A stretch of DNA of 64,000 bases from Neiella litorisoli (GCF_014773395.1 NZ_JACXAF010000014.1:62001-126000); one strand, 5' to 3'. Counted from the stretch's first letter, positions 16,966 through 27,298 are shown. Made by a program: numbers and translations. Notes: generated by a model from the letters alone, not told the origin.

Positions 16966-17172
16966 ATGAACACTTATCATCAACTATATCGTGATCCAGT
17001 GCAGGGCAAATTGGCCGGTGTGATTGCCGGCTTCGCCAACCACTGGGGATTAAGCCGATTTTGGTTGCGAATCATCGCATTAGTCATGCTGTTTAGCATG
17101 CCGCTGGTGATGATCCCAGGCTACCTGCTCGCCGCGGTACTGATGCCAACTCCGCAATCAAGACTCAGATAA
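16966..17172 (+). CDS. PspC-domain protein
   Basis: This is a 68-residue inner-membrane protein. The pattern LYRDPVQGKLAGVIAGFANHWGLSRFWLRI is the PspC domain (basic LxR-D, then G-V-x-A-G-x-A, then a transmembrane helix), followed by IIALVMLFSMPLVMIPGYLLAAVLMP. PspC proteins act in the phage-shock response, sensing envelope damage; this one is a minimal, stand-alone form with only the PspC domain. It is the third gene of a compact set of tiny envelope genes and is followed by a terminator at 17182. Confidence 0.85.
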   Translation: MNTYHQLYRDPVQGKLAGVIAGFANHWGLSRFWLRIIALVMLFSMPLVMIPGYLLAAVLMPTPQSRLR

Positions 17173-17181
17173 AGCTCAATG

Positions 17182-17207
17182 GGCGACAGTTTTGTCGCCT
17201 TTTGTTT
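17182..17207 (+). terminator. Rho-independent terminator after the PspC gene
   Basis: GGCGACA (17182-17188) pairs with TGTCGCC (17193-17199) around a 4-nt loop, followed by TTTTGTTT. Confidence 0.8.
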
Positions 17208-17359
17208 GCGTTCAATCATTATATTTATTTGATTATTAGAGTTTTCACGCTGACTTGATATGCTGATTACATCTCCCATGTGTTGATGGCACCGTTGGCA
17301 GCAGCAAGACGTCCGAAGTGCCAAGGCAGATGAGAACAATCAATTAAACAGGTGATTAT

Positions 17360-17803
17360 GTGATTAAACGCGCCGCATTCTTATTCATGGCATCAATGAT
17401 AACGTCGGCCTCGGCATGTGAGCTGACAATCGAAAACGCTTACGTTCGCTCAGTGATCCCCGGCGTACCGAATACCGCCGCATTTTTATCCATTGCGAAC
17501 GATTGTCAGCAACCTGTGTCGTTAGTGAGCGGCCAAACCGATGTGGCTGATCGGGTGGAGCTGCATACCCATGTTCATGACGATGGCATGATGAAAATGC
17601 GTCAGGTTGATGCCATTGTTGTTCCTGCTTCGGGCTCCGTGCAATTAAAGCCCGGAGGTTATCACCTGATGATGATGGGTGTTGATCCAAGCATTAATCA
17701 GGCGACATCTATTCCAATTTTGCTAACCTTCAGTAACGGCAAGCAATTATCTTTCGATGCGCCGTTAAAAGACGTAAAGTCATCTCATCATCACCATCAC
17801 TAA
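17360..17803 (+). CDS. Periplasmic PCu(A)C copper chaperone
   Basis: This 147-residue exported protein starts at GTG 17360, behind AGGTGA. A signal peptide precedes CELTIENAYVRSVIPGVPNT. The copper-binding signature is visible as HTHVHDDGMMKM followed, about 21 residues on, by YHLMMMGV, matching the H(M)-x10-M-x21-H-x-M pattern of PCuAC proteins that deliver Cu(I) to the CuA or CuB sites of cytochrome oxidase. The protein ends in five histidines after SS, a natural His-rich tail that may add metal capacity. Cytochrome oxidase genes are not adjacent. Confidence 0.88.
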   Translation: MIKRAAFLFMASMITSASACELTIENAYVRSVIPGVPNTAAFLSIANDCQQPVSLVSGQTDVADRVELHTHVHDDGMMKMRQVDAIVVPASGSVQLKPGGYHLMMMGVDPSINQATSIPILLTFSNGKQLSFDAPLKDVKSSHHHHH

Positions 17804-17824
17804 TGTTTGTTAAGTGAGGCTTGT

Positions 17825-18814
17825 GTGTACAAACGATACTGGAAAAGTGCAGCCCTTCTGATTGGCTTTCTATTCGTGGTGTTTTACTTCATCGCGATTT
17901 GGTGGAGTGGCGAGCCCGATGTGCCCAACGTGGAAGCAGTGGCGAAGCAGCAAGCACAACAAGAACAAGTTGTGATGGTGCCGGGTTACACTTCGACCAC
18001 AGCGTTGGTGCTGCTGGTTGATCACTTGCTCGAAAAGCCAGGAGGCTATTTGAGCAATGATGTCACGCCGCCGGGAATTTTTATGGACAATATGCCGAAC
18101 TGGGAATTTGGCGTACTTGAAGTCGCTCGCGATACTGCATTGGCGATGCGCCGTGATTTTGCTCGCAGCCAGTCGCAGTCAACCGAAGATTCGGATCTCA
18201 ATTTGGCCCACCCTGCGCTGAATATTTCCCACACCAGTTGGGTGTTTCCTGCTGCTGAAGATGAGTACGATAAAGCAAGAAGACTGTTGCTGAGCTATCG
18301 TTCGCGGCTAGCCGACCCGGCCGATTTCTCGGCGCAATTTTACACCCGAGCGGATAACCTTAACGAGTGGCTACGCTTTGTAGAAAAGCGCTTGGGCTCG
18401 GTCTCTCAGGGGCTTAGCGCCAGTGTTGGTCGCGATCGCATTAATGTCGATATGCTCAGCGAGAATTACCAAGATCCGTCTTCTGCTATTGCCGAGCTGC
18501 AATTTGAGCAGACCTCGTGGTGGAAAATTGATGATATTTTCTATCATGCCCGCGGTACCAGTTGGGCGCTGTTGGTGATGTTCAAAGCCATTGAAGTCGA
18601 CTTTGCCGAAGTGCTTGAGAAGAAGAATGCGACCGTTGGTTTGCAACAAATTATCCGTGAACTGGAAGCAACTCAGGAAGCGTTGTGGAGCCCAATGGTA
18701 CTAAACGGCTCTGGCTTCGGTATGTTGGCGAACCACAGCTTGGTGATGGCCAACTACATTTCCAGAGCCAATGCTGCTGTCATTGACTTGCGAGAGCTAC
18801 TCGACCAAGGGTAA
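17825..18814 (+). CDS. DUF2333 family membrane-anchored protein
   Basis: This 329-residue protein is read from GTG 17825, behind AGTGAGG; TTG 17807 is an alternative. One N-terminal membrane helix (SAALLIGFLFVVFYFIAIWW) is followed by a soluble, probably periplasmic domain. The conserved DUF2333 blocks are LVDHLLEKPGGYLSNDVTPP, DNMPNWEFGVLEVARDTALA and HTSWVFPAAEDEYDKARRLL, and the C-terminal part is helical. The family has no established role. The gene directly follows the copper chaperone gene in the same direction, so they may be cotranscribed, and a terminator follows. Confidence 0.88.
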   Translation: MYKRYWKSAALLIGFLFVVFYFIAIWWSGEPDVPNVEAVAKQQAQQEQVVMVPGYTSTTALVLLVDHLLEKPGGYLSNDVTPPGIFMDNMPNWEFGVLEVARDTALAMRRDFARSQSQSTEDSDLNLAHPALNISHTSWVFPAAEDEYDKARRLLLSYRSRLADPADFSAQFYTRADNLNEWLRFVEKRLGSVSQGLSASVGRDRINVDMLSENYQDPSSAIAELQFEQTSWWKIDDIFYHARGTSWALLVMFKAIEVDFAEVLEKKNATVGLQQIIRELEATQEALWSPMVLNGSGFGMLANHSLVMANYISRANAAVIDLRELLDQG

Positions 18815-18835
18815 GCGACCAGCAGACGCTATTGT

Positions 18836-18868
18836 AGGGCAGCCTTAGGGCTGCCCTTGTTGTTTTTA
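18836..18868 (+). terminator. Rho-independent terminator after DUF2333 gene
   Basis: AGGGCAGCC (18836-18844) and GGCTGCCCT (18849-18857) form a perfect 9-bp stem with a TTAG loop, followed by TGTTGTTTTTA. Confidence 0.9.
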
Positions 18869-18975
18869 GTTTGTTATCTCTTTTTGGAATATAAAAAGCA
18901 AAATCAATTCTTTTACGTTATTTCTTAACTTGTTTAGTCTTTATCACCTCTGAAAAAGTAAGGTTAGTAACCGCC

Positions 18976-20754
18976 ATGCAATTAAACGGACTCACCAGTC
19001 CTTTAACGGACCAACAATTAAGCCTGCTTCAACAGGCTCTGGCTGGCATGTCACCGCTGCAAATTAGCTGGGTCAGTGGCTATTTAGCTGCGCTGAGCCA
19101 AACCGGCGCCGGCACAGGCGATGCGCCTGCCGCTGCCGCACCTGCTGCTGACAGTGCCACGCTCACTATTCTGTACGGATCGCAAACGGGTAATGCCGAA
19201 GGTGTTGCTAAACAGCTGAAGGAAAAAGCAGATGCCGCTGGTGTCCCTGCTGATGTCTTTAGCATGGGCGATTACAAACCAAATAAACTGAAGAACGAAA
19301 AGCTGCTAGCTATCGTCGCGTCAACTCACGGTGAAGGCGAGCCGCCGGATGATGCCGAAGAGCTGCACGGTTTCTTGGTTGGTAAAAAAGCACCAAAACT
19401 TGATGGTGCTCGTTATTCAGTGCTGGGTCTTGGTGACTCAAGCTATGAATTTTTCTGCCAGACCGGTAAAGATTTTGATGAGCGCTTAGGTAAGCTCGGC
19501 GCAGAATCCTTCGTGCCACGTGTTGATTGTGACGTTGATTACGATGACGCGGTTGCCGAGTGGATCGACAAAGTCGTCGCCGAAGCCAAATCGCTGACCA
19601 GTGTTGCCGCGGCACCTGTTGCGGCTGCAACTGCCGCTGCGCCTGCAGCGAGCCAGTACAACAAAAAGAACCCATTCGCCGCTAGTTTGCTGACCAACCA
19701 GAAGATCACCGGTCGTGATTCAATCAAAGACATCCGTCATATTGAAATCGATCTGGAAGGCTCTGGTTTGCAGTATCAGCCAGGTGATGCCCTTGGTGTT
19801 TGGTTCCAGAACGATGAAGCTTTAGTTGATGAGCTATTAGCGCTGGTGAAAGTCGACGGCAACGCTGAAGTTGATGGCAAATCAGTACGCCAAGCGCTGA
19901 TTGAAGACTATGAGCTAACGCTGAGTTATCCGGGCTTTATCAAAGCGGTGGCCGAAGCGACTGGCGAAAAATCGTTAACGGATTTAGCCGCCGATGCCAG
20001 TAAATTGCGTGATTACATCGCCGATCGCCAGATCATCGATATTGTTCGCGATTACCCCCTTGAGTTAACCGTCGAGCAGCTAATCGGCGCCCTGCGCAAG
20101 ATGGCGCCGCGGTTGTACTCAATTGCCTCAAGCCAAGCCGAAGTGGATGAAGAAGTGCACCTGACTGTTGGTGTGGTTCGTTATGACGCTCACGGCAAAG
20201 AGCACATGGGCGGTGCCTCTGGTTTCTTGGCTGAGCGACTGGAAGAAGGCGGCGATGTCAAAGTATTTATCGAGCATAACAACAACTTCCGTTTGCCAGA
20301 AAACCCAGAAACACCAATCGTAATGATTGGCCCTGGCACTGGTGTTGCGCCATTCCGTGCCTTTATGCAGCAGCGTGAAGCGGACGGTATTGAAGGCAAT
20401 AGCTGGATGTTCTTTGGCAACCCGCATTTCACTCAGGATTTCCTCTATCAGGTGGAATGGCAGTCTTATCTTAAGTCTGGCGTGTTAGCCCGCATGGATG
20501 TTGCCTGGTCGCGTGACCAAGCCGAGAAGGTTTATGTGCAGCATCGCATCGTCGAGCAAGGTGCCGAGCTGTACCAGTGGTTGGAAAAAGGCGCTCACGT
20601 TTATGTTTGTGGCGACGCCAACCACATGGCCAAAGATGTTCATCAGGCCCTGCAAACTGTCATCCAACAGCATGGCGGTAAATCAGAAGAAGACGCGCAG
20701 CAATATCTGACCGAACTGCGTAAAGCCAAGCGTTATCAACGGGATGTCTACTAA
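18976..20754 (+). CDS. cysJ: Assimilatory sulfite reductase (NADPH) flavoprotein subunit
   Basis: This 592-residue protein passes electrons from NADPH through FAD and FMN to CysI. The flavodoxin domain (about 55-205) begins with [17 protein letters not shown] and holds [12 protein letters not shown]. An Ala/Pro-rich linker (near 215-230) leads to the FAD-binding domain with PRLYSIASS and [13 protein letters not shown], then the NADPH domain with [16 protein letters not shown] and [15 protein letters not shown], ending [12 protein letters not shown] as in CysJ. It is the first gene of cysJ-cysI-cysH-cobA; the 107 bp upstream are AT-rich and should hold the promoter, but no CysB site could be named. 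Confidence 0.96.
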   Translation: MQLNGLTSPLTDQQLSLLQQALAGMSPLQISWVSGYLAALSQTGAGTGDAPAAAAPAADSATLTILYGSQTGNAEGVAKQLKEKADAAGVPADVFSMGDYKPNKLKNEKLLAIVASTHGEGEPPDDAEELHGFLVGKKAPKLDGARYSVLGLGDSSYEFFCQTGKDFDERLGKLGAESFVPRVDCDVDYDDAVAEWIDKVVAEAKSLTSVAAAPVAAATAAAPAASQYNKKNPFAASLLTNQKITGRDSIKDIRHIEIDLEGSGLQYQPGDALGVWFQNDEALVDELLALVKVDGNAEVDGKSVRQALIEDYELTLSYPGFIKAVAEATGEKSLTDLAADASKLRDYIADRQIIDIVRDYPLELTVEQLIGALRKMAPRLYSIASSQAEVDEEVHLTVGVVRYDAHGKEHMGGASGFLAERLEEGGDVKVFIEHNNNFRLPENPETPIVMIGPGTGVAPFRAFMQQREADGIEGNSWMFFGNPHFTQDFLYQVEWQSYLKSGVLARMDVAWSRDQAEKVYVQHRIVEQGAELYQWLEKGAHVYVCGDANHMAKDVHQALQTVIQQHGGKSEEDAQQYLTELRKAKRYQRDVY

Positions 20755-22484
20755 TGAGCGACATTAACATCGAAGAGTTACAGGTTCAGGGTAAGCTGGC
20801 CGACAACGAGCGTTTGAAGCGTGAAAGTAATTTTTTGCGCGGTACTATTGCTGAAGAATTAACGGATCAAATCACCGGTGGTTTCAGCGCTGATAACTTT
20901 CAATTGATCCGCTTCCACGGCATGTATCAGCAGGATGACCGTGACATTCGTGCCGAGCGCGCCAAGCAAAAATTAGAGCCGCTGCATACGGTGATGCTGC
21001 GGGCGCGTTTGCCGGGCGGCATCATTCAGCCAAACCAGTGGTTGGGCATTGATAAATTTGCTGAAGAAAAAACCATTTATGGCAGCATTCGCTTAACCAC
21101 ACGGCAGACTTTCCAGTTCCACGGCGTGCTCAAGCGCAACATGAAGTTGATGCACCAGACGCTTAACGAGATGGGCATTGATTCCATTGCGACTGCCGGT
21201 GACGTCAACCGTAATGTGCTGTGTACGTCGAATCCGATTGAGTCACAAGTGCATGCCGAAGCCTATCAATGGGCAACCAAGATCTCCGAGCATTTGTTGC
21301 CAAAAACCAATGCCTACGCTGAGATTTGGTTAGATGGTGAAAAAGCGGTGTCAACGGAAGAGCCAATTTTGGGCTCAACTTACTTGCCGCGTAAGTTCAA
21401 AACCACGGTGGCTATTCCGCCGTTAAATGACGTCGATGTTCACGCCAATGATTTGAACTTTGTTGCCATTGCTGAAGACGGCAAACTGATTGGCTTTAAC
21501 GTGCTGGTTGGTGGCGGTTTGGCAATGACCCATGGCGATACGGCAACCTACCCACGCAAAGCGACCGACTTTGGTTTTATTCCGCTTGAAGCAACCTTGG
21601 ACGTTGCCGCCGCGGTTGTGACCACTCAGCGTGACTTGGGCAACCGAGTCAACCGTAAGAACGCCAAAACCAAATACACGTTGGAGCGTGTTGGTGTCGA
21701 TGTGTTCAAAGCTGAGGTTGAATCCCGAGCTGGCATTAAGTTTGAAGACAGTCGTCCGTACGAATTTACTGAACGCGGCGATCGCTTCGGCTGGGTTGAA
21801 GGTATCGATGGTAAACATCACCTGACCTTGTTTATTGAAAACGGCCGAATTCTCGATTTTCCGAATAAGCCGCTGAAAACCGGGATGCGCAAGATTGCAG
21901 AAATTCACCAAGGTGATTTCCGCATGACCGCCAACCAAAATTTGGTGATCGCCGGTGTGCCTGCTGATCAAAAAGGTGCGATTGAGCAACTAGCCCGCGA
22001 CCATGGCTTGCTCGACGACCACACCAGCAACCAGCGCAAGAGCTCAATGGCTTGTGTGGCGTTTCCAACCTGCCCGTTGGCGATGGCCGAAGCAGAACGT
22101 GTATTACCCGCTTTTGTTACTGATATTGAGGGAATTCTGGCCAAGCATGGCGCGCCAGAGGAGTCCATCATCACCCGTATCACCGGTTGTCCAAACGGCT
22201 GTGGCCGCGCCATGTTGGCGGAAATTGGTCTGGTGGGTAAAGGTCCGGGTAAATACAACTTGTATTTGGGCGGTACTCACAATGGCGAGCGCATTCCACG
22301 TCTGCACAAAGAAAACATCAGCGACAGCGAAATTCTCAGCATTATTGATGAGTTAGTGGGTCGTTGGTTGCAGGAACGCGATGGAGAAGAGCGCTTTGGT
22401 GATTTCGTTGTTCGTAGCGGCATCATTGCCCCTGTGATCGACTCAGCAAAGGACTTCCATGATGTTGGCGCACTCCCAGCTTAA
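20754..22484 (+). CDS. cysI: Assimilatory sulfite reductase hemoprotein subunit
   Basis: This 576-residue enzyme reduces sulfite to sulfide at a siroheme coupled to a 4Fe-4S cluster. The four cluster and siroheme cysteines are Cys434 and Cys440 ([16 protein letters not shown]) and Cys479 and Cys483 ([11 protein letters not shown]). The N-terminal sequence [20 protein letters not shown] and the [17 protein letters not shown] segment are typical of CysI. The ATG overlaps the last base of the cysJ stop, so the pair is translationally coupled. It depends on siroheme, whose first dedicated step is encoded by the last gene of the operon. Confidence 0.97.
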   Translation: MSDINIEELQVQGKLADNERLKRESNFLRGTIAEELTDQITGGFSADNFQLIRFHGMYQQDDRDIRAERAKQKLEPLHTVMLRARLPGGIIQPNQWLGIDKFAEEKTIYGSIRLTTRQTFQFHGVLKRNMKLMHQTLNEMGIDSIATAGDVNRNVLCTSNPIESQVHAEAYQWATKISEHLLPKTNAYAEIWLDGEKAVSTEEPILGSTYLPRKFKTTVAIPPLNDVDVHANDLNFVAIAEDGKLIGFNVLVGGGLAMTHGDTATYPRKATDFGFIPLEATLDVAAAVVTTQRDLGNRVNRKNAKTKYTLERVGVDVFKAEVESRAGIKFEDSRPYEFTERGDRFGWVEGIDGKHHLTLFIENGRILDFPNKPLKTGMRKIAEIHQGDFRMTANQNLVIAGVPADQKGAIEQLARDHGLLDDHTSNQRKSSMACVAFPTCPLAMAEAERVLPAFVTDIEGILAKHGAPEESIITRITGCPNGCGRAMLAEIGLVGKGPGKYNLYLGGTHNGERIPRLHKENISDSEILSIIDELVGRWLQERDGEERFGDFVVRSGIIAPVIDSAKDFHDVGALPA

Positions 22485-23220
22485 ATCGCTATCGGCGTTG
22501 TCGCCTGCTGCACAGCGTGCTGAACTGGCCTCAATCAATGGTCACTTAGAATCGCTCAGTGCTCAGGAGAGAGTGGCTTGGGGCTTGGAGCACCTGCCGG
22601 GTGCTCAAGTGCTGTCGTCCAGCTTTGGTATTCAGTCGGCGGTGTTGTTGCACATGTTAGTGCAGCAGCAGCCTGATATTCCGGTGATCTTGGTCGATAC
22701 CGGTTATCTGTTCACTGAAACGTACCAATTCATTGATGAGTTGCAGCAGCGCCTTAACCTAAATTTGCAGATTTATCGCAATCCGATTAGTCCCGCATGG
22801 CAAGAAGCTCGCTACGGCCGTTTGTGGGAAGAAGGTGTTGAAGGCATCGACAAATACAATCGGATGAACAAGGTTGAGCCAATGCAGCGTGCGCTTGATG
22901 AGCTTAACGTTGGCACTTGGTATTCAGGGTTGCGTCGCAGTCAATCGAGTACTCGTAGCGAGCTGCCAGTGGTCGATACCGTCAAAGGTCGCTTCAAAAT
23001 GCTGCCGATTATTGATTGGAGCAACAAAGACGTCCATTACTACCTGAAAGAGCATGGCTTGCCGTACCACCCATTGTGGGACAAAGGCTACGTTTCGGTG
23101 GGCGATGCCCACACCAGCCGACCGTTGGAGGCGGGCATGACCGAAGAAGAAACGCGTTTCTTTGGCCTTAAGCGCGAGTGTGGTCTGCACGAATCGAATG
23201 TCGACGGGGACGGTATTTAA
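22459..23220 (+). CDS. cysH: Phosphoadenosine phosphosulfate reductase
   Basis: This 253-residue protein uses thioredoxin to reduce PAPS to sulfite, feeding CysJI. Seen are [20 protein letters not shown] (PP-loop-like nucleotide site), [27 protein letters not shown] and the C-terminal [16 protein letters not shown] with the catalytic cysteine. It lacks the extra CC/CxxC cysteine pairs of Fe-S APS reductases, so PAPS is the expected substrate. It overlaps the end of cysI by 26 bases; ATG 22459 and ATG 22462 are both possible starts. The stop shares a base with the next start. Confidence 0.96.
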   Translation: MMLAHSQLKSLSALSPAAQRAELASINGHLESLSAQERVAWGLEHLPGAQVLSSSFGIQSAVLLHMLVQQQPDIPVILVDTGYLFTETYQFIDELQQRLNLNLQIYRNPISPAWQEARYGRLWEEGVEGIDKYNRMNKVEPMQRALDELNVGTWYSGLRRSQSSTRSELPVVDTVKGRFKMLPIIDWSNKDVHYYLKEHGLPYHPLWDKGYVSVGDAHTSRPLEAGMTEEETRFFGLKRECGLHESNVDGDGI

Positions 23221-24017
23221 TGAGCCACTCCCAGCTATTAAATATTCCCGGACACTTGCTGTCAGCGCCAACCGCCGCGATTTCGCTGGTTGGTGCTGGT
23301 CCCGGCGATGTCGGCTTGCTGACCATCAACGCCTTGCTGCGCATTCAGCAGGCCGAAATCGTGCTGTACGATTATCTGGTGTCCGAGCAAATTTTGTCGC
23401 TGTTGCCAAGCCATTGCCAACGCTACTGTGTTGGCAAACGAGCCGGCCAACACAGCATGACCCAAGATGCGATTAATCAGTTGTTGTTGAAAGTTGCCGC
23501 GACTGGCCAGCGGGTAGTGCGCTTAAAAGGCGGCGATCCGTTTATCTTCGGCCGTGGTGCGGAAGAGATGCAGGTGTTGCTGGATAATGGCCATCACGTT
23601 GAGGTCATTCCGGGGATCACCGCGGCTTCTGGTTGTGCCGCTTACGCCGGCATCCCCTTGACCCATCGTGATGTCGCCCAGAGTGCGACTGTCGTGACTG
23701 GTTACTGTAAAGCCGAAGGCAAGTCACCAGACTGGGCGCAAATGGCTGTGACTAATAGCACCGTGGTGGTTTACATGGGGTTGTTTAAAGCCGCGCAAAT
23801 TGCCGCAGAGCTGATCAAGCATGGTCGCGCCGCGAGCACGCCCGTTGCCATTATTGAGAAAGGCTGCACACCAGAGCAGCGCGTTGTTGAGTGTCAGCTC
23901 GATAACTTGGCCGACACCATTGCCTCGCAAGCAATTCAGTCGCCGGCTTTGTTGGTTATTGGTGATGTGGTGGCGATGCGCTTACAGCAGCCGTTAGCAA
24001 CAGAGCACGTTGCCTGA
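23220..24017 (+). CDS. cobA: Uroporphyrinogen-III C-methyltransferase (SUMT)
   Basis: This 265-residue enzyme makes precorrin-2 from uroporphyrinogen III, the entry to siroheme for CysI. Motifs are SLVGAGPGDVGLLT, RLKGGDPFIFGRGAEE, VIPGITAASGCAAYAGIPLT and VVYMGL. It is a stand-alone methyltransferase without the N-terminal dehydrogenase/ferrochelatase domain of full CysG, so that function must be encoded elsewhere. ATG 23220 overlaps the cysH stop. The frame is open upstream inside cysH, but that part is a shadow. It is the last gene of the sulfur operon; no terminator is obvious before motX. Confidence 0.94.
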   Translation: MSHSQLLNIPGHLLSAPTAAISLVGAGPGDVGLLTINALLRIQQAEIVLYDYLVSEQILSLLPSHCQRYCVGKRAGQHSMTQDAINQLLLKVAATGQRVVRLKGGDPFIFGRGAEEMQVLLDNGHHVEVIPGITAASGCAAYAGIPLTHRDVAQSATVVTGYCKAEGKSPDWAQMAVTNSTVVVYMGLFKAAQIAAELIKHGRAASTPVAIIEKGCTPEQRVVECQLDNLADTIASQAIQSPALLVIGDVVAMRLQQPLATEHVA

Positions 24018-24059
24018 CCGCGCGCTAACGAGCAAACCATTCAACTCTGGAACTGGCCC

Positions 24060-24086
24060 TCAAGAAATATTGGTAATTGTCGATAC
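24060..24086 (+). promoter_or_regulatory. Sigma-28 (FliA)-type promoter of motX
   Basis: TCAAG (24060-24064), a 14-nt spacer and GTCGATAC (24079-24086) match the flagellar sigma-28 pattern (TCAAG or TAAAG, then GCCGATAA) with one difference in each -10 half. A start near 24094 would leave a leader of about 26 nt before motX. This motif belongs to flagellar late genes, which fits the product. Confidence 0.6.
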
Positions 24087-24119
24087 AAGCGTTATAAGTA
24101 GTTTTTATCGTTTGTTCAG

Positions 24120-24773
24120 ATGGTTCATTGCGCTATGGCTAGGTCAGTTCCTTATTTTCTCAAAGCAGTCGCACTCAGCGCGGCGTTATCTGTATCCGCA
24201 GCGCAAGCGGATTCCATCTTATCGGCGGTACAAATCTATTCTCAGGATGATCTGCTGGAGCTGATCAACAACAACGAGCACCTCAAACGCGTCCGCGACG
24301 ATGACTGTCAGTTGGTCGAAGATATCAAAGCCCGTGCCGAAAAAATGAAAGTGCCAGCCTATCAGTTTCTCTACGGTGATATGTTGCTCTACGGGGTATG
24401 CATTGAGCGCGATGCTGAGCTGGGCATGTTGTATATCGAAATGTCGGCAAAGCAAGGCTTGCCTGCCGGTTTAGAGCAGCTGGGCCGCTATTATGCACAG
24501 GGCAAATTTGTTCGACCGAACAAAGTACGAGCGGCAGAATACCTCTACACCGCGTCATCCACCGGCCATGTTAAAGCGCAAATGCAATTGGTTGAATTGT
24601 ATCTGCAAGGCTATGGCGATCCGTCCGCCTATTACGATGTTTATCATTGGCTGCACAACGCTGTGATTGCCGATCAACAGCAACAACAACGCGCCAGCGA
24701 GCTATTAGCGCAACTGGCCAATAAAATGCCAGCAGAGTTAGTAAAACAGGCGCAAGGACCGCTAGAGCGTTAA
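24120..24773 (+). CDS. motX: Sodium-driven flagellar motor protein MotX
   Basis: This 217-residue periplasmic protein has Sel1-type repeats. The signal peptide ends near SAAQA-DS. The mature sequence has QIYSQDDLLELINNNEHLKR, then VRDDDCQLVEDIKARA, AYQFLYGDMLLYGVCIERDA and GLEQLGRYYAQGKFV, which match MotX, the protein that forms the T-ring with MotY and holds the PomAB stator in Na+-driven polar flagella. Two cysteines (DDDCQLV and YGVCIER) could form the known disulfide. ATG 24135 is an alternative start; neither start has a strong ribosome-binding sequence. It lies between the sulfur operon and rnr, away from any flagellar cluster. Confidence 0.92.
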   Translation: MVHCAMARSVPYFLKAVALSAALSVSAAQADSILSAVQIYSQDDLLELINNNEHLKRVRDDDCQLVEDIKARAEKMKVPAYQFLYGDMLLYGVCIERDAELGMLYIEMSAKQGLPAGLEQLGRYYAQGKFVRPNKVRAAEYLYTASSTGHVKAQMQLVELYLQGYGDPSAYYDVYHWLHNAVIADQQQQQRASELLAQLANKMPAELVKQAQGPLER

Positions 24774-24813
24774 TTTGCGTGTATTTTCTTCGTTGCTCAA
24801 TCGCTCCATAAGG

Positions 24814-24819
24814 TATACT
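24814..24819 (+). promoter_or_regulatory. Candidate -10 box upstream of rnr
   Basis: TATACT, 32 bp upstream of the rnr start, is a good -10 hexamer. The -35 region is weak (TTGCTC at 24793-24798 is only 15 bp away), so the assignment is tentative. Confidence 0.4.
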
Positions 24820-24850
24820 CAGGGCTATCAGGCCTAATCGACGAGCCAGC

Positions 24851-27298
24851 GTGAGTAAATCCAAACACTATCAAGATCCGCATCAGGATCGAGAAGCTAA
24901 AAAATACGACCGACCCATTGCCTCTCGGGAATTGATTTTGCAACTGCTGCAGGATCAACCCGAACCTCTCAATCGATCACAAATCGAAAAGCACTTAGGG
25001 CTCCATGATGAGGAGCAACAAGAAGCGTTGCGGCGCCGCCTGCGCGCCATGGAACGTGATGGTCAGTTAGTGTTTACTCGCAGTAAATGTTACGCCTTAC
25101 CTGAAAAGATGGGCGTGATTAGCGCAACTGTCATTGGCCACCGTGATGGCCATGGTTTTGCCCGTCCCGACGAGGGCGGCTCGGATTACTTTATTCCACC
25201 GCGGCAGATGCTGGCCGTGTTACACGGCGACAAAGTGCTGATCTTACCGACCAAGCATGATCGCAAAGGGCGAATGGAATGTCGCATTGTGCGCTTATTG
25301 GAAGATGCCAAGCGCAGTATTGTCGGCCGCTATTTTGTTGAAAAAGGCACTGGCTTTGTAGTGCCTGATGATAATCGCCTCAACCAAGACATCGTCATCC
25401 CTAAAGACGATAGCAAGGGCGCCCGTCAAGGGCATGTGGTGGTTGTGGAATTAGTGCAGCGCCCGAATCAACGCCAGCATGCCATTGGCAAAGTTACCGA
25501 AATTCTCGGTGAACACATGGCGCCTGGGATGGAAATCGAAACCGCTATTCGACGCCACGAAATCCCTCACAAGTGGCCCAAAGCGGTCACGCGCGCAGTC
25601 AAAGGCATTCCTGAGGAAGTCCCTGAAAAAGACAAACACGGCAATGGTCGGGTTGATTTACGTCATTTACCTTTGGTGACCATCGACGGTGAAGATGCCC
25701 GTGACTTTGACGATGCTGTTTACTGTGAACGCAAGCGCAGCGGTGGTTGGCGCTTGTGGGTAGCCATTGCCGATGTCAGCTATTATGTCCGCCCCGGCAA
25801 CGCGTTGGATGATGAGGCGGTTAACCGTGCTACCTCGGTGTATTTCCCACAGCAAGTGATCCCCATGCTGCCAGAGCAGCTTTCCAATGGTTTGTGCTCA
25901 TTAAATCCAGAAGTGGATCGCTTGTGTATGGTCTGCGAAATGACCGTCAGCGAGCGCGGAGCGCTGTCAGGCTATAAATTTTATCCGGCAGTAATGGAAT
26001 CCAAAGCCCGCTTAACCTACACCAAAGTGGCGGCAATTTTAGATGGCGATGCCGAGCTGATTGAGCGCTATCAGCCTTTGGTTGGCCATATTACCCAACT
26101 GCATCATCTCTATCAGGCGTTGCATGCCGCTCGAGTTGAGCGCGGCGCGTTGGGGCTTGAAACGGTCGAAACCAAGTTTATCTTCAACGCGTTTCGTAAG
26201 ATTGACCACATCGTTCCAGTGGTCCGTAATGACGCCCATAAGATCATCGAAGAGTGCATGATCCTAGCGAATGTCTCGGCGGCAAAATATGTTGAGAAGC
26301 ACAAAGCAGCGTCGCTGTTCCGTGTCCATGATTCGCCGGGTGAAGAGCGTCTGACTAACTTCCGCAATTTCCTCGGTGAGCTCGGACTGCACCTTGGTGG
26401 CGAAATGGAACCCACGCCAAAACACTATGCGGATTTACTTGAGCGAGCAGCCGATCGACCGGACGCTGAGCTCATTCAAACCATGTTGCTGCGTTCGATG
26501 CGGCAAGCGGTTTACGACGCAGAGAATATTGGTCACTTTGGCTTGGCATTGAAATCTTATGCTCATTTCACCTCGCCAATTCGCCGATACCCAGATTTGC
26601 TGTTGCATCGCACCATTAAATACCTGATTGCCAAAGAGCACGGCGAAGTGCCTGATCGTTGGACGCCGATTGGTGGTTATCATTACTTCGATGAGGACAT
26701 GGACTATTTTGGTCCGCACTGTTCGATGGCCGAGCGCCGTGCTGATGAAGCCACGCGCGATGTTGATAGCTGGCTCAAGTGCGAGTACATGCAAGATCAT
26801 GTTGGTGATGAATTCAGCGGCGTGATTGCCTCGGTGACCAGCTTTGGTTTCTTTGTTCGCTTGGATGAGCTGCACATTGATGGTTTAGTGCATATCTCCA
26901 GCTTGCAAAATGACTACTACAATTTTGATGGTGCCCGTCAGCGCCTTGTCGGTAACGCCTCCGGTAAAAGTTACCGGATTGGCGATGTGGTCGAAGTGCA
27001 GGTGGCGGCGGTGAACCTTGATGACAAGATGATTGATTTTGTCCTTGCAGGTCAGACGGCAGGGCGTAAAGGCAACAAATCTAAAGGCAAGTCGAAAGCG
27101 AGTTCGAAAAAAGGTTCCGGCGGCAAAGGCGTCTGGAATGATACTGGGATTGCCAAACCTAAACCGGGATCAGCCCGAGCGGCAGTGTCCGCGGCCGGTG
27201 CCGCACTGGCAAAAAGTAAAAAATCGAAAGGGCCGAAAGGCAAGTCTAAAGCAAAAGGCAAAGGCGCAAGCGCCGCCAAAAAACGCAAGAAAAAGTAA
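24851..27298 (+). CDS. rnr: Ribonuclease R
   Basis: This 815-residue 3'-5' exoribonuclease degrades structured RNA. It has an N-terminal winged-helix (about 25-90), cold-shock-type OB domains ([20 protein letters not shown]), the RNB catalytic domain with [12 protein letters not shown] (about 278-289, the metal-binding aspartates), [14 protein letters not shown], an S1 domain ([19 protein letters not shown], about 650-730) and a very Lys/Ser-rich tail of about 80 residues. GTG 24851 gives the normal N-terminus ([20 protein letters not shown]). It is followed after 3 bp by rlmB, a common pairing. Confidence 0.97.
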   Translation: MSKSKHYQDPHQDREAKKYDRPIASRELILQLLQDQPEPLNRSQIEKHLGLHDEEQQEALRRRLRAMERDGQLVFTRSKCYALPEKMGVISATVIGHRDGHGFARPDEGGSDYFIPPRQMLAVLHGDKVLILPTKHDRKGRMECRIVRLLEDAKRSIVGRYFVEKGTGFVVPDDNRLNQDIVIPKDDSKGARQGHVVVVELVQRPNQRQHAIGKVTEILGEHMAPGMEIETAIRRHEIPHKWPKAVTRAVKGIPEEVPEKDKHGNGRVDLRHLPLVTIDGEDARDFDDAVYCERKRSGGWRLWVAIADVSYYVRPGNALDDEAVNRATSVYFPQQVIPMLPEQLSNGLCSLNPEVDRLCMVCEMTVSERGALSGYKFYPAVMESKARLTYTKVAAILDGDAELIERYQPLVGHITQLHHLYQALHAARVERGALGLETVETKFIFNAFRKIDHIVPVVRNDAHKIIEECMILANVSAAKYVEKHKAASLFRVHDSPGEERLTNFRNFLGELGLHLGGEMEPTPKHYADLLERAADRPDAELIQTMLLRSMRQAVYDAENIGHFGLALKSYAHFTSPIRRYPDLLLHRTIKYLIAKEHGEVPDRWTPIGGYHYFDEDMDYFGPHCSMAERRADEATRDVDSWLKCEYMQDHVGDEFSGVIASVTSFGFFVRLDELHIDGLVHISSLQNDYYNFDGARQRLVGNASGKSYRIGDVVEVQVAAVNLDDKMIDFVLAGQTAGRKGNKSKGKSKASSKKGSGGKGVWNDTGIAKPKPGSARAAVSAAGAALAKSKKSKGPKGKSKAKGKGASAAKKRKKK

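Noticed and set aside
21423-21989. Long minus-strand open frame inside cysI
   Set aside because: It lies entirely antisense to a clear, conserved gene and its translation shows no family motif; a coding shadow.
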